From positions 33,337 through 97,336 of the forward strand of contig NZ_JAKSYD010000016.1 of the NCBI RefSeq assembly GCF_022829605.1: 64,000 bases of DNA, given 5' to 3'. The position numbers and the translations under genes are program-made. This DNA comes from Methylobacterium sp. E-065. Lineage in GTDB: Bacteria > Pseudomonadota > Alphaproteobacteria > Rhizobiales > Beijerinckiaceae. The notes beneath the pieces are model-generated. The model did not search any database. It had not been told where the DNA came from and saw nothing but the letters and a program-made list of their open reading frames with translations. This document shows positions 18,336-27,112 of the stretch, piece by piece (position 1 is the stretch's first letter; each line of letters starts with the position of its first letter).

Positions 18336-18950
18336 ATGCAGATCGAATCCGTCCCTCCGCGCCGCCACCTGCCACCGCTGATGAAGCTGGCGCTCGAACT
18401 CGGCCCGCTGGTCCTGTTCTTTCTCGGAAACGCGTACTCGGAAAAATTCGGCGTCGCCCCCGACCAGAAGTTGTTCGTGGCCACCGGCCTATTCATCGCG
18501 GCGACCGTGGTGGCGCTGGCGATCCACTACGTGCTGATGCGGCGCCTGCCGATCATGCCGCTGGTGTCGGGCGCGGTCGTAATCGTCTTCGGCGGGCTGA
18601 CCGTGGCGCTGCAGGACAAGACCTTCATCATGGTCAAGCCGACCATCGTGAACGCCCTGTTCGGCACCATCCTGCTCGGTGGCCTCGCCTTCGGACGGCC
18701 GCTCCTGTCGGTGGTGCTCGATTCGATGTTCAGCCTCACCGAGGAGGGCTGGCGCAAGCTGACCTTCCGCTGGGGCCTGTTCTTCTTCGTGCTGGCGGCG
18801 CTGAACGAGATCGTGTGGCGGACGCAGACCGAGGATTTCTGGGTCAACTTCAAGGTGTTCGGCATCATGCCGATCACCGTGCTGTTCGCCCTGGCGCAGA
18901 CCCCGCTGCTCTCCCGCTACGAGAACAAGGCGCCGCAGCCGGAGGCGTGA
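18336..18950 (+). CDS. yciB: YciB/septation protein A family
   Basis: About 204 residues from the ATG at 18336 (a GTG at 18309 adds 9 residues). Five or six membrane helices with family motifs [31 protein letters not shown] and [18 protein letters not shown]. YciB/IspA is an inner-membrane protein linked to intracellular septation and envelope integrity. Converges on ccmG, whose stop is 3 bp away. Confidence 0.9.
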   Translation: MQIESVPPRRHLPPLMKLALELGPLVLFFLGNAYSEKFGVAPDQKLFVATGLFIAATVVALAIHYVLMRRLPIMPLVSGAVVIVFGGLTVALQDKTFIMVKPTIVNALFGTILLGGLAFGRPLLSVVLDSMFSLTEEGWRKLTFRWGLFFFVLAALNEIVWRTQTEDFWVNFKVFGIMPITVLFALAQTPLLSRYENKAPQPEA

Positions 18951-18953
18951 GCC

Positions 18954-19568
18954 CTACTGGGCCGCCGCGACCTTGCCGGCGGCCCGGATCCGCGTGAGCA
19001 CGCTCGCAAAGTTATCGGGCGTGAGGATGCCGACGAGCTTGTCGCGGATCACCCCGTCCGGCCCGACGATGAAGGTCTCGGGCACGCCGTAGACACCGAA
19101 ATCGATCGCCGCGCGCCCGCTCGCATCGGCGCCGACGGCGCTGAACGGTACGCCGTGCCGGGCGAGGAAGCGCTGCCCGGCCTCCGGGTTCGGCTCCTTG
19201 TAGTCGATGCCGACGAGCCGGATGCCGGGCTCCTTGGCTAGCCGCATCAGCATCGGGTGCTCGACCTGGCAGGGCGCGCACCACGAGGCGAACACGTTGA
19301 TCACCGTGATCTGCCCCTTCAGCTCGGCGCTCGACAGCCCCGGCACGGGAGCCCCGGCCGCGGTCAGCCCCGGCACGGCCGGCAGGTCGAAGCTCGGCAC
19401 GGGCTTGCCGATCATCGCCGAGGGCAGTGCGGCCGGGTCGACCCCGGAGCGCAGGCGCAGGAAGAACACGGCGGCGAGCAGCACGAAGGCGAGCGCCGGC
19501 ACGATCAGCAGCAGGGAGCGGCGAACCGGAAGCGGCCGCTCGGTCACGTCGTCATGCAGGTTGGTCAT
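18954..19568 (-). CDS. ccmG: CcmG/DsbE thiol:disulfide interchange protein
   Basis: 204 residues. N-terminal anchor at ~20-40 (LLLIVPALAFVLLAAVFFL) and a periplasmic thioredoxin fold with ASWCAPCQVEHPML (CxxC) and GVYGVPETFIVGPDG. CcmG reduces the apocytochrome CxxCH thiols for haem ligation. Its ATG overlaps the ccmD stop (ATGA), and ccmC lies just upstream of ccmD, so the three form one unit. Confidence 0.94.
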   Translation of the reverse strand: MTNLHDDVTERPLPVRRSLLLIVPALAFVLLAAVFFLRLRSGVDPAALPSAMIGKPVPSFDLPAVPGLTAAGAPVPGLSSAELKGQITVINVFASWCAPCQVEHPMLMRLAKEPGIRLVGIDYKEPNPEAGQRFLARHGVPFSAVGADASGRAAIDFGVYGVPETFIVGPDGVIRDKLVGILTPDNFASVLTRIRAAGKVAAAQ

Positions 19569-19708
19569 CGGCGGTCCTCACCGAAACCCTTGAGCGCCCG
19601 TAGCTGCGCCCTTCGGTCGCGGATCGCGTTGCCAACCAGCGCGACCATCACCAGCGCGGTGAAGGCGTAGGCCACCAGGATGAAGCCGCCGTGAGACCCG
19701 AGATCCAT
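19565..19708 (-). CDS. ccmD: CcmD haem exporter subunit
   Basis: A 47-residue ORF found by reading the gap between ccmG and ccmC. It begins MDLGSHGGFILVAYAF, has one membrane helix and a basic tail with RDRRAQLRALKG, the normal shape of CcmD. CcmD helps release haem-loaded CcmE from CcmC. The stop overlaps the ccmG start. Confidence 0.92.
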   Translation of the reverse strand: MDLGSHGGFILVAYAFTALVMVALVGNAIRDRRAQLRALKGFGEDRR

Positions 19709-19718
19709 CGTGCCGATC

Positions 19719-20540
19719 CTAAACCGGTTGGCCCACCGGCAGCCCGGTCGAGGGCTGCGGCGTGATGCGGGGCTGAACGCGATCCAGGCGCTCGGCCTCG
19801 CGGATGGTCAGCGTCCGGACCCGGCGCCGCATGATCTCGGTGCGCATCGCGTAGAGATGCAGCGTGGTGCCGCCGAGCGTCGCGGCGCCGATCATGATGA
19901 GCAGCGGGTAAAGCATCGAAGGGTCGATGGTCGAGCCGCCCATGCGTAGGATCGAGGCCGGCTGGTGCAGGGTCGACCACCAGTTCACCGAGAACTTGAT
20001 GATCGGCAGGTTCACGGCGCCGACCAGCGTCAGGATCGCGACCGCGCGGGCGGCGCGGTTCGGATCCTCCAGCGTGCGCCAAAGGGCGATGATGCCGCAA
20101 TAGATCAGCAGCAGGATCAGCATCGAGGTCAGCCGCGCGTCCCAGACCCAGTAGGTCCCCCACATCGGCTTGCCCCAGAGGGAACCGGTCACGAGGCAGA
20201 TCAGCGTGAAGGCCGCGCCGATCGGCGCTGCCGCGCGCTGCGCCACGTCGGCCAGCGGATGGCGCCAGACCAGGGAGCCGATCGCCGACACGCTCATGGC
20301 TCCGTAGAAGAACACGCCGAGCCATGCCGCCGGGACATGGATGTACATGATCCGCACGGTCTCGCCCTGCTGGTAGTCGGGCGGCACGACGAAGAAGGTC
20401 TGATACAGGCCGACGGCCAGCACAGCGAGCGATAGGACCGTGAGCCACGGCACCGACGCTCCCGACCAGCGCATGAAATGGCTGGGATTCGACAGGCGGG
20501 TCCAGAGGGAAGGCGTCATCGCGGCTGCTGTCTCGGACAT
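19719..20540 (-). CDS. ccmC: CcmC haem export/transfer protein
   Basis: 273 residues with six membrane helices. The tryptophan-rich haem-handling motif WGTYWVWDARLTS (~140) and flanking His residues (MYIHVPAAW, STLHQPAS) define CcmC, which loads haem onto CcmE in the periplasm. Followed by ccmD (10-bp gap) and ccmG. ccmA and ccmB, often upstream, are not here; an unrelated promoter region follows instead. Confidence 0.95.
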   Translation of the reverse strand: MSETAAAMTPSLWTRLSNPSHFMRWSGASVPWLTVLSLAVLAVGLYQTFFVVPPDYQQGETVRIMYIHVPAAWLGVFFYGAMSVSAIGSLVWRHPLADVAQRAAAPIGAAFTLICLVTGSLWGKPMWGTYWVWDARLTSMLILLLIYCGIIALWRTLEDPNRAARAVAILTLVGAVNLPIIKFSVNWWSTLHQPASILRMGGSTIDPSMLYPLLIMIGAATLGGTTLHLYAMRTEIMRRRVRTLTIREAERLDRVQPRITPQPSTGLPVGQPV

Positions 20541-20924
20541 CGTGATTGCCGGTCTACCCTAGGGTGCGGTGCAGCAACAATGCGGGTCGTCGGCGCAGTC
20601 TGTCTGGTCGCTGATTTGTGGTCGCTTCGGGCTGGTAAGGGCTCGGGTGACGGACAGGGCATCTGCAGGGGCTGAAATGGCACTCAACGTAGATTGGCCG
20701 CCAGCCTCATACGGCTTCGCGTTCCTCCTAACCCCCGGCGCCGAGTCGCGCGGGTGATGATGAGGCGCATCCATCGCACGCCCCCCAGGCCATGGCTTTT
20801 CACGTCCCGACCTTGCAAGCGGCGGGACGATCACGCATATAGATACGAACAAAAAGAGAACAAAAGAGCGTCGCCTGAGAAAGCTGTGGACGACGCGGCC
20901 TGATCCTCCCGGAACGAGCCCCGC
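20541..20924. other. Intergenic region with LexA-type box
   Basis: No credible ORF. The right part holds the GAAC-N7-GAAC element at 20847-20861. The left part must contain the ccmC promoter. Confidence 0.5.
20847..20861. promoter_or_regulatory. LexA (SOS) box candidate, GAAC-N7-GAAC
   Basis: GAAC at 20847-20850 and 20858-20861 with exactly 7 bases between, equal to GTTC-N7-GTTC on the other strand, the alphaproteobacterial LexA consensus. Embedded in an A-rich stretch and ends 63 bp before the start codon at 20925, a normal operator position. Confidence 0.7.
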
Positions 20925-21599
20925 ATGCGCACCGCCGACAAGCAGATTGCCGACATTCTCGTCCGCTACGGCGAACCCTTCGGGGGCAACGTCTGGCGGG
21001 TTCAGGGGACGGCCGTCATCTACCACAAGACGCTCGAGCGGATCGCCGCCCAGGCCGGGATCGTGTTCGAGCCGCCAACGGTCATCCGTGCCGAGCGCGA
21101 CGAGGCGGTGATGCTCGTCACTGGCCGCCTGCCCGGCGCGAAGCCCGGGACAGAGCGGGTCGAATGGTCGATGGGCGAGGCGCTGGTCAACGTGAACTAC
21201 CGCGTGTCCGGCAAGCAGGCGGCCTACGTCTACGCCATGGCGGAGAAACGCGGGAAAGATCGCGTGATCCTCAAGCTCATCGAGTTGCACGGTCTCGTCT
21301 ACTCAGAGGAGGAGGCCGACGAGTTCCGCGCCCACCAGCTCCCGATCCGGGCCGTCGACGAGGATTTCGAGGAGGCGCCCGCCTTCGACGAGGTCACCGA
21401 GGCGGAGGGCGACCTCAAGCGCCGGATCGACGAGGCCGGGACGATCAACGCGGTCACCGACCTGATGCTGGATGGCGCCACCCAGACGATCCTCGCCGCG
21501 ATGCCGCCCGGCACCCGCGACGAGGTCCGCGATTACGCCAAGGCACGCCTCGTGGCGCTCGGCTGGCCGAAGCGCCCCGGCCGCCGCAGCGCCGCCTGA
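20925..21599 (+). CDS. ERF/Rad52-like hypothetical protein, SOS-box-linked
   Basis: 224 residues, not firmly recognised. The middle (~85-140: GEALVNVNYRVS, then YVYAMAEKRGKDRVILKLIEL and GLVYSEEEADEF) resembles proteins in alphaproteobacterial prophages and is laid out like the core of ERF/Rad52-type single-strand annealing proteins. The C-terminus (~165-215) is helical and could be a recruitment domain. No signal peptide or membrane helix. A LexA-type box lies 63 bp upstream, consistent with DNA-damage control. No integrase or structural phage genes are near, so this is either domesticated or a chromosomal repair gene. Confidence 0.7.
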   Translation: MRTADKQIADILVRYGEPFGGNVWRVQGTAVIYHKTLERIAAQAGIVFEPPTVIRAERDEAVMLVTGRLPGAKPGTERVEWSMGEALVNVNYRVSGKQAAYVYAMAEKRGKDRVILKLIELHGLVYSEEEADEFRAHQLPIRAVDEDFEEAPAFDEVTEAEGDLKRRIDEAGTINAVTDLMLDGATQTILAAMPPGTRDEVRDYAKARLVALGWPKRPGRRSAA

Positions 21600-21628
21600 T
21601 CCGTATCCCTTCACCCAAGGAGACCGCC

Positions 21629-21940
21629 ATGCATCGCGCGACGCGCCGCCGCACCATGAAGGCCCGCGGACACAGCCACCAGAGCTGGAGCATTGAGACC
21701 CTGTCGTACAGCCCGTCCCGGATCGTTCGGCTGGGCGACGAGAAGGTCGCAATCCTGTTCCCGCCGGTGGAGCCCGGCGCCGCCTGGCAGCTCTACCCGC
21801 ATCCCGACACGTTCCCCGGCCTGAACTTCGAGGGCCTGCCGGCGCCGCTCCGCCCGGAATTCCTGGCCTTCGCGGATCTTCCGGAAGTCGAGCGCTTCCT
21901 GGGGATCGGGGACGAGGAGCCCGCCGCCCTGGCGGCGTGA
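21629..21940 (+). CDS. Small hypothetical protein downstream of the ERF-like gene
   Basis: 103 residues, not recognised. Begins at an ATG preceded by a strong AAGGAG at 6 bases, 29 bp after the previous stop codon, so it is likely the second gene of the SOS-box unit. The N-terminal ~20 residues are very basic (HRATRRRTMKARGH), the rest acidic and hydrophobic with LGDEKVAILFPP and FADLPEVERFLG. No membrane segment. Confidence 0.65.
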   Translation: MHRATRRRTMKARGHSHQSWSIETLSYSPSRIVRLGDEKVAILFPPVEPGAAWQLYPHPDTFPGLNFEGLPAPLRPEFLAFADLPEVERFLGIGDEEPAALAA

Positions 21941-21949
21941 CCGGTCGGG

Positions 21950-22702
21950 TCAGCAGCGCGGCGGCGCCCCGTGAAGTTCGGCGGCCTCCCGCGTGAAGGC
22001 GCCGTCCGGTCCGTGCAGAATTAAGGGTGGCTGCAAACGCAGCGGGGCGCGGCTTCCCTTGACGGCGCTGATCAGGATCCGGATCGCCGGCGCCTCGGCG
22101 CGGGGATGGACCGGACGGATCGCCAGATCGCCATACCGGCCGCGAAGGGTTTGCAGGCATTCGGCGAGAGCGTCGGCCCGATGGATCAGCCCAAGCCGCC
22201 CGCCGGGTCGCAGGATCGCCGTGCAGGTGCGGATCCAAACGTCCAGCGTCTCACTGGAGGCCTCACCGGCGAAACTATGCGCCGTAGCCCGGCCAGGATG
22301 CGGTGAAACCCGGTGATGGCCGACCGTGAAGAACGGGGGGTTCGTCAACACCACGTCGAAACTATCCGGCAGCAGACCGGCTGCGCGGCGTTCTGTCGCG
22401 GGGGCGAGCACGTTGGCTTCGATCACGCGGGCATCGATCCCGTTCAGCGCGGCGTTCGTCCGAGCCTGTGCAGCAAGATCGGGATCGCGCTCGACCAGGG
22501 TCGGTCGAAGGCCGGGCACCATCGCGGCGCAGCCGAGCCCGACGGCTCCGGTTGCGGCTCCGACATCGCACAGTCGATCCTCGGGGGCCGGGATAAGGAG
22601 GCGCGCCAGCAGCACCGCGTCGGTCCCCGCCCGGTGTGCCCCGCGCGCGGGCTGATGCAACCGCAGGCGCCCGCCCAGGAAGGCGTCCGGCGCTTCCGTC
22701 AC
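21950..22702 (-). CDS. tRNA1(Val) A37 N6-methyltransferase-like (TrmN6 family)
   Basis: About 250 residues from a GTG at 22702 that overlaps the stop of the DUF2007 gene (GTGA). The SAM-binding core has LCDVGAATGAVGLG (motif I, ~46) and the N6-methyladenine catalytic motif VLTNPPFF (~118). The N-terminal FLGGRLRLHQPARGAHRAGTDAVLLA resembles YfiC/TrmN6. It probably methylates tRNA or another structured RNA at adenine. The open frame continues upstream but that part has no family similarity. Confidence 0.88.
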   Translation of the reverse strand: MTEAPDAFLGGRLRLHQPARGAHRAGTDAVLLARLLIPAPEDRLCDVGAATGAVGLGCAAMVPGLRPTLVERDPDLAAQARTNAALNGIDARVIEANVLAPATERRAAGLLPDSFDVVLTNPPFFTVGHHRVSPHPGRATAHSFAGEASSETLDVWIRTCTAILRPGGRLGLIHRADALAECLQTLRGRYGDLAIRPVHPRAEAPAIRILISAVKGSRAPLRLQPPLILHGPDGAFTREAAELHGAPPRC

Positions 22703-22923
22703 GGCTGGCGCAGCTCGTGGGCGAGGCCGGCATCCTTGAGCAGGCGTCGCGCCTGGGCCTCGTGGTCGCGCGGCACCAGCAGCCGCTGCCCGAACATGCC
22801 GATCGACCCCTCCATCAGGCTCATCTGGCTGTCGGCCACGAGGACCGGGATCTCGGCCGCTTCGAGGATCGTGCGGGCGAACCCAATCAGGACGACATCG
22901 TTGGCCCGGATCAGCTCGACCAT
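22699..22923 (-). CDS. DUF2007 small protein
   Basis: 74 residues: MVELIRANDVVLIGFA, then ILEAAEIPVLVADSQMS and GQRLLVPRDHEAQARRLL. This is the DUF2007 (signal-transducing PII-like fold) pattern. Translationally coupled to the methyltransferase gene, a pairing common in Rhizobiales. No biochemical function is assigned to the family. Confidence 0.85.
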   Translation of the reverse strand: MVELIRANDVVLIGFARTILEAAEIPVLVADSQMSLMEGSIGMFGQRLLVPRDHEAQARRLLKDAGLAHELRQP

Positions 22924-23079
22924 CAGAGTCCCCCAAGGGCCGGCGGTTTCGCCGCGTCGGCACTGCGCTCCCGGCGACCCATATCGCAGGGGAGCCGATG
23001 TTGCGGCGCCGCGAGGCCCGTGCGAAGGGATCGCCCTCCGCCCGGGGCGGAACCGGTCTGGAGGTCACGCATCTTGGGT

Positions 23080-24099
23080 ATGGCCCTCTCCATCGAGAAC
23101 CCGAAGCCTGAGATCGAGGCGGGGTTGAACGACCTCGTCGCGCTGGTGGCCGACGGCATGGCGCGGGTCAACACCACGATCCTGTCGCGGACGGGCTCCG
23201 AGGTGACGATGATCCCGGAGGTGGCGAACCACCTGATCGCCTCCGGCGGCAAGCGCCTGCGCCCGATCCTGACCCTCGCCTGCGCCAAGCTCTGCGGCTA
23301 CGCGGGCAACACGGACGGCGACGTGAAGCTCGCCGCCAGCGTCGAGTTCATGCACACCGCCACGCTCCTGCACGACGACGTTGTGGACGAGAGCGACATG
23401 CGCCGTGGCCGGGTCGCCGCCCGGATCAAGTGGGGCAACGAGGCCTCGGTGCTGGTGGGCGACTTCCTGCTCGGCCAGGCCTTCCGGATGATGGTGGAGG
23501 TCGGCTCCCTGAAGGCGCTCGACATCCTCTCGGCCGCCGCCACGGTGATCGCCGAGGGCGAGGTGATGCAGCTCACCAACGCCAAGAATCTGGAAACCGA
23601 TGAGGCCGCCTACCTCGCGGTGATCCGCGGCAAGACCGCCGAGTTGTTCGCGGCCGCCTGCGAAGTCGGGCCCGTCCTTGCAGCACGCCCCGAGGCCGAG
23701 CAGGCGGCGGCGCGCGCCTACGGCATGAGCCTCGGCATCGCCTTCCAGTTGATCGACGACGTGCTCGATTACGGCGGCACCTCGGCCGAACTCGGCAAGA
23801 ACGTCGGCGACGATTTTCGCGAGGGCAAGATCACGCTGCCGATCGTGCTGGCCTATCGCCGGGGCAGCGAGGGCGAGCGCGGCTTCTGGCGGCGGACCCT
23901 TCAGCAGGGCGAGATTCGCGACGGCGATCTGGAGACGGCCCTCGACCTGCTGCAGCGCCACGGCGCCCTGGAGGAGACGGTGGCGCGTGCCCACCAGTAC
24001 GGCGCCGAGGCCCGGGCGGCCCTCGATATCTTCCCGGACGGTCCGGTGAAGGCGGCGCTCAACGGGGCCATCGAGTTCTGCGTGGCGCGGGCGCGCTGA
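23080..24099 (+). CDS. Polyprenyl (probably octa/decaprenyl) diphosphate synthase
   Basis: 339 residues from the ATG at 23080. Both Asp-rich motifs are present: LLHDDVVDESDMRRG (~98) and QLIDDVLDYGG (~224), plus GGKRLRPIL (~54). The enzyme extends farnesyl or geranylgeranyl diphosphate with IPP to make the ubiquinone side chain. Two small residues sit before the first motif (HTATLLHDD), fitting a long-chain product; Q10 would be expected in this group. Uses the same isoprenoid pool as IspE encoded at 27 kb. Confidence 0.93.
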   Translation: MALSIENPKPEIEAGLNDLVALVADGMARVNTTILSRTGSEVTMIPEVANHLIASGGKRLRPILTLACAKLCGYAGNTDGDVKLAASVEFMHTATLLHDDVVDESDMRRGRVAARIKWGNEASVLVGDFLLGQAFRMMVEVGSLKALDILSAAATVIAEGEVMQLTNAKNLETDEAAYLAVIRGKTAELFAAACEVGPVLAARPEAEQAAARAYGMSLGIAFQLIDDVLDYGGTSAELGKNVGDDFREGKITLPIVLAYRRGSEGERGFWRRTLQQGEIRDGDLETALDLLQRHGALEETVARAHQYGAEARAALDIFPDGPVKAALNGAIEFCVARAR

Positions 24100-24224
24100 G
24101 GCGGCGCGTCATAGCGTTTCCGATCGATTGATCGGGTCTGCCGGCTTGGCGAAAGACAGTATGCGGCGCAATCGCTGCCCTGGCAGAACGACCAAAAAGG
24201 TCGGCCGGACGGACATGCCCTGCG

Positions 24225-24653
24225 TCAACGCGCCGCGGATGCGAGCGCCTCGGTCAGCGCGGGTGCCAATCCGCGCAGCTCCTCCAGATGCGCTGCCGTC
24301 AAGGTTCGCAGCAGCGCCTCGGCGCGGGGGGTGAGCGCAAGCTCACTCCGGCGCCGGTCCTCGGCAGCCCGTGTCTTGCTCAAGAGCCCGGCCTCGACCA
24401 TGCGGGCGACCAGTTCGGCGGCGCTGTGGGGCGCGATGAGCAATTGCTCCGCCAGCAAGCCAACGGTGGCCGGGTTGCGCCCAACATGCCCGGCAAGGGT
24501 GAGCAGGGCCTGATGCTGCTGCGGCGGCAGCCCAGCCCGGCCCGCGGCCGCCTCGCTGAAGGCCAGGAAGCGCCGGAGGCGGAACCGGAAATCCGCCAGA
24601 GCCGCATATTGCTCCGATGACAATGTCTCGGCGCCCAATGCATCGGCGTCCAT
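24225..24653 (-). CDS. MarR-family transcriptional regulator
   Basis: 142 residues from the ATG at 24653 (the frame is open further upstream without similarity). Winged-helix layout: LPPQQHQALLTLAGH, VGLLAEQLLIAPHSAAELVARM as the recognition helix region and LSKTRAAEDRRRSELALTPRAEALL as the wing. MarR proteins bind palindromes as dimers and often control a divergent neighbour. The palindrome at 24757-24777 lies between this gene and the ClC gene, which is the probable target. Confidence 0.88.
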   Translation of the reverse strand: MDADALGAETLSSEQYAALADFRFRLRRFLAFSEAAAGRAGLPPQQHQALLTLAGHVGRNPATVGLLAEQLLIAPHSAAELVARMVEAGLLSKTRAAEDRRRSELALTPRAEALLRTLTAAHLEELRGLAPALTEALASAAR

Positions 24654-24756
24654 AGCAATACCCCAGCTTCCAGGGCCCCCGTATCCTAACGCACCCCTGC
24701 GCGTCCCATGCCGCACGACGCTCGTCCGTTCCGCCCACCCGTAGATCCGCGCCTAG

Positions 24757-24777
24757 ATACATCGTATTACGATATAT
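24757..24777. promoter_or_regulatory. Palindromic operator between marR-like and ClC genes
   Basis: ATCGTA-T-TACGAT is a perfect 13-bp palindrome (24761-24773), extended to 21 bp (ATAc..aTAT) with one mismatched pair. AT-rich in a GC-rich context, about 100 bp from the MarR start and 30 bp before the favoured ClC start. Size and symmetry fit a MarR dimer site. Confidence 0.7.
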
Positions 24778-24806
24778 ATGACGGGGTGACGGAAGAGGAG
24801 GCCTTG

Positions 24807-26624
24807 ATGGAGGGCGGGCTGGAGATCGAGCGTGGCGGGCGCGGGCCGCATCGTCGGGCGCTGGGCGATTTCAGCGCCGATCGGCGCGTGGTGATCCTGG
24901 CCGGGATGGCGATCGTCACCGGCACGGCAGCGAGCGGCACCGCCTGGATCCTGCTCACGCTGATCGGCCTCGTCACCAATGTCGCGTGGTACGGCCGCTT
25001 CGACACGGCCCTGACCTCCCTCGCCGACGCCGCTCCGGGCCCGTGGATAGTGGCGATCCCGGTGATCGGCGCCCTGATCGTCGGCGCCATGGCGCGTTAC
25101 GGCTCCGAGAAGATCCGCGGGCACGGCATCCCGGAGGCCATGGAGGCGATCCTGATCGGCGGCAGCCGGATGTCGCCCAAGGTCGCGGTGCTCAAGCCGC
25201 TCTCGTCCGCGGTTGCCATCGGCACCGGCGGACCGTTCGGCGCCGAGGGGCCGATCATCGTCACGGGGGGCGCAGTCGGCTCGCTGTTCGCCCAGTTCTT
25301 CCACCTCAGCGCCGCCGAGCGGAAGACGCTGCTGGTGGCAGGCGCCGCCGCCGGCATGACGGCGATCTTCGGGACGCCGGTGGCGGCCGTGCTGCTGGCG
25401 GTCGAGGTGCTGCTGTTCGAGTGGCGCCCGCGCAGCCTCGTCCCGGTCACGGTCGGGGCGGTGACGGCGGCCTGCTGGCGGCCGGCCTTGTTCGGGGCGG
25501 GCCCGCTGTTTCCCTTCGCCGACAACCCGGCGCTGCCCTGGTGGGGCCTGCCGGCCTGCGCAGTTCTGGGCCTCGCCTCCGGCTTGATCTCGGGCGTTCT
25601 GACCCGGGCGCTGTATGCTCTGGAGGACGGGTTCGGCAAGATCCCGCTGCACTGGATGTGGTGGCCGGCGCTCGGCGCCGTCGTGGTGGGTTTCGGTGGC
25701 CTCGTCGAGCCCCGGGCACTCGGCGTCGGCTACGATGTCATCCACGACCTGCTGTCCGGGCATATGCTGGCCGGCGCGGTCGTGACGATCCTGGTGGTCA
25801 AGGCAGTGATCTGGCTCGCCGCCCTGTCGTCGGGCACCTCCGGGGGCGTGCTCGCGCCCCTGCTGATCCTGGGCGGGGCGGTGGGATGGCTGATCGGCCT
25901 CCTGTTGCCGGGGGCGCACGGATTCTGGGCGCTGATCGGCATGGCCGCGATGCTCGGTGGCACGCTGCCGGCACCGCTGACCGGCGTGGTCTTCGCGGTC
26001 GAGGTGACGGGCGACGTCGCCGCCCTGGGGCCGCTGCTTGCCGCGACCGTGGCGGCCTACGCGGTGACCGTTTTGCTCCTCAAGCGGTCGATCCTCACGG
26101 AGAAGATCGCCCGGCGCGGCCAGCACATCACCCGGGAATACGGGATCGATCCCTACGATCTCACCCGGGTCGAGGCAGTGATGACCCGCTCCGTCGCGAC
26201 CCTCGACGCCAATCTTTCAATACCGGAAGCGCTGGCCGCCATCGAGGCGGGCGTGCATCATGCCTACCCCGTCGTCGACGCGGTAGGCCGGCCGGTAGGT
26301 CTGGTGTCGCGCAGCGATGCGCTGCGCTGGACTCTGCAGGAGCAGGACACCGACCCTGTGGCGGAGACACTCGGCGAGCGCGTTTCCGATGCCGACCTCG
26401 CGATCGTCCATCCGGGCGACGTCATTTCGCACGCGCTCGACGTGATGCTCTCGGCCGGGCAGGGCCGCCTGCCGGTCACCGACCCACAAAGCGGACGCTT
26501 GGTCGGCTTACTGACCCGCAAGGACCTGCTGCAGGTGCGCGCGACCGTGGTGCGGGCCGAAGCCGAGCGCCGCGCGTTCTTCCGGAGACGCCGGGGTGAG
26601 CACCGCACGGGATCAGGAGCATGA
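24807..26624 (+). CDS. ClC chloride channel/antiporter with two CBS domains
   Basis: About 605 residues from the ATG at 24807, chosen because GAGGAGG ends 5 bases before it and because the longer version (ATG 24708) would translate through the AT-rich palindrome. Ten or more membrane helices with ClC motifs GHGIPEAMEA, GTGGPFGAEGPI (gating Glu present) and SGTSGGVLAPLL. Tandem CBS domains fill the last ~150 residues (VEAVMTRSV, then ISHALDVML). Exchanges chloride or another anion for protons across the inner membrane. Coupled by ATGA to the next gene. Confidence 0.92.
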   Translation: MEGGLEIERGGRGPHRRALGDFSADRRVVILAGMAIVTGTAASGTAWILLTLIGLVTNVAWYGRFDTALTSLADAAPGPWIVAIPVIGALIVGAMARYGSEKIRGHGIPEAMEAILIGGSRMSPKVAVLKPLSSAVAIGTGGPFGAEGPIIVTGGAVGSLFAQFFHLSAAERKTLLVAGAAAGMTAIFGTPVAAVLLAVEVLLFEWRPRSLVPVTVGAVTAACWRPALFGAGPLFPFADNPALPWWGLPACAVLGLASGLISGVLTRALYALEDGFGKIPLHWMWWPALGAVVVGFGGLVEPRALGVGYDVIHDLLSGHMLAGAVVTILVVKAVIWLAALSSGTSGGVLAPLLILGGAVGWLIGLLLPGAHGFWALIGMAAMLGGTLPAPLTGVVFAVEVTGDVAALGPLLAATVAAYAVTVLLLKRSILTEKIARRGQHITREYGIDPYDLTRVEAVMTRSVATLDANLSIPEALAAIEAGVHHAYPVVDAVGRPVGLVSRSDALRWTLQEQDTDPVAETLGERVSDADLAIVHPGDVISHALDVMLSAGQGRLPVTDPQSGRLVGLLTRKDLLQVRATVVRAEAERRAFFRRRRGEHRTGSGA

Positions 26625-27100
26625 GTTTGGAGATTCGGATCCCCGGGCGGACGATCGGCCTGGATCGACTCAAGCCAGGCGCCTGCTATCTCGCGACCGG
26701 TGCCGATGGGCCGGACCTCGCCCTCATCGTCATCCGGGCGGGACGGCGGGAGGCGCTGCTGCTCAACCGACGCAGCGGCAACGGCGATCTGCCCATCCTG
26801 TCCGGTCTCGCCACCGGCATCGATGTCCTCGAATTGCAGGGCGCCGTCCTGGCGCCCTGCGGCGCGATCGGCGACATCGCTTTCGGCCCGGCAGACAGCG
26901 TTCCCGCGGCACTCCATCTCGGAGACGGCAGCGCCTATCTGTGCGGCCGCGACGCGTCCGGGGGCTTGGCAACCTTTGATGTCGTCAGCGGTGTCGCGAG
27001 CGTGATCGATCCCGGGGACTTGCCGCATGCAAAGCGCTGGCGCGTGATCGTGCCGGATGCAGGCGGCGTCGTCACAGTCTACGCGGCGGAGCCGGCCTGA
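26621..27100 (+). CDS. Hypothetical protein coupled to the ClC gene
   Basis: 159 residues, not recognised. Its ATG overlaps the ClC stop codon, and codon use matches neighbours, so it is a real gene in the same transcript. No signal peptide or membrane helix. The sequence alternates short beta-like stretches (LALIVIRAGRREALLLNRR, then GIDVLELQGAVLAPCGAIGD), suggesting a small all-beta cytoplasmic protein. A role next to the channel is only implied by position. Confidence 0.75.
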   Translation: MSLEIRIPGRTIGLDRLKPGACYLATGADGPDLALIVIRAGRREALLLNRRSGNGDLPILSGLATGIDVLELQGAVLAPCGAIGDIAFGPADSVPAALHLGDGSAYLCGRDASGGLATFDVVSGVASVIDPGDLPHAKRWRVIVPDAGGVVTVYAAEPA

Positions 27101-27112
27101 ACCCGGCGGGGC

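Noticed and set aside
20925..21940. Prophage or integrative element
   Set aside because: Only one gene has a phage-like look; no integrase, terminase, attachment repeats or structural genes were seen.
22703..23068. N-terminal extension of the methyltransferase frame
   Set aside because: It crosses the DUF2007 gene and has no similarity; the GTG at 22702 overlapping the DUF2007 stop explains the data better.
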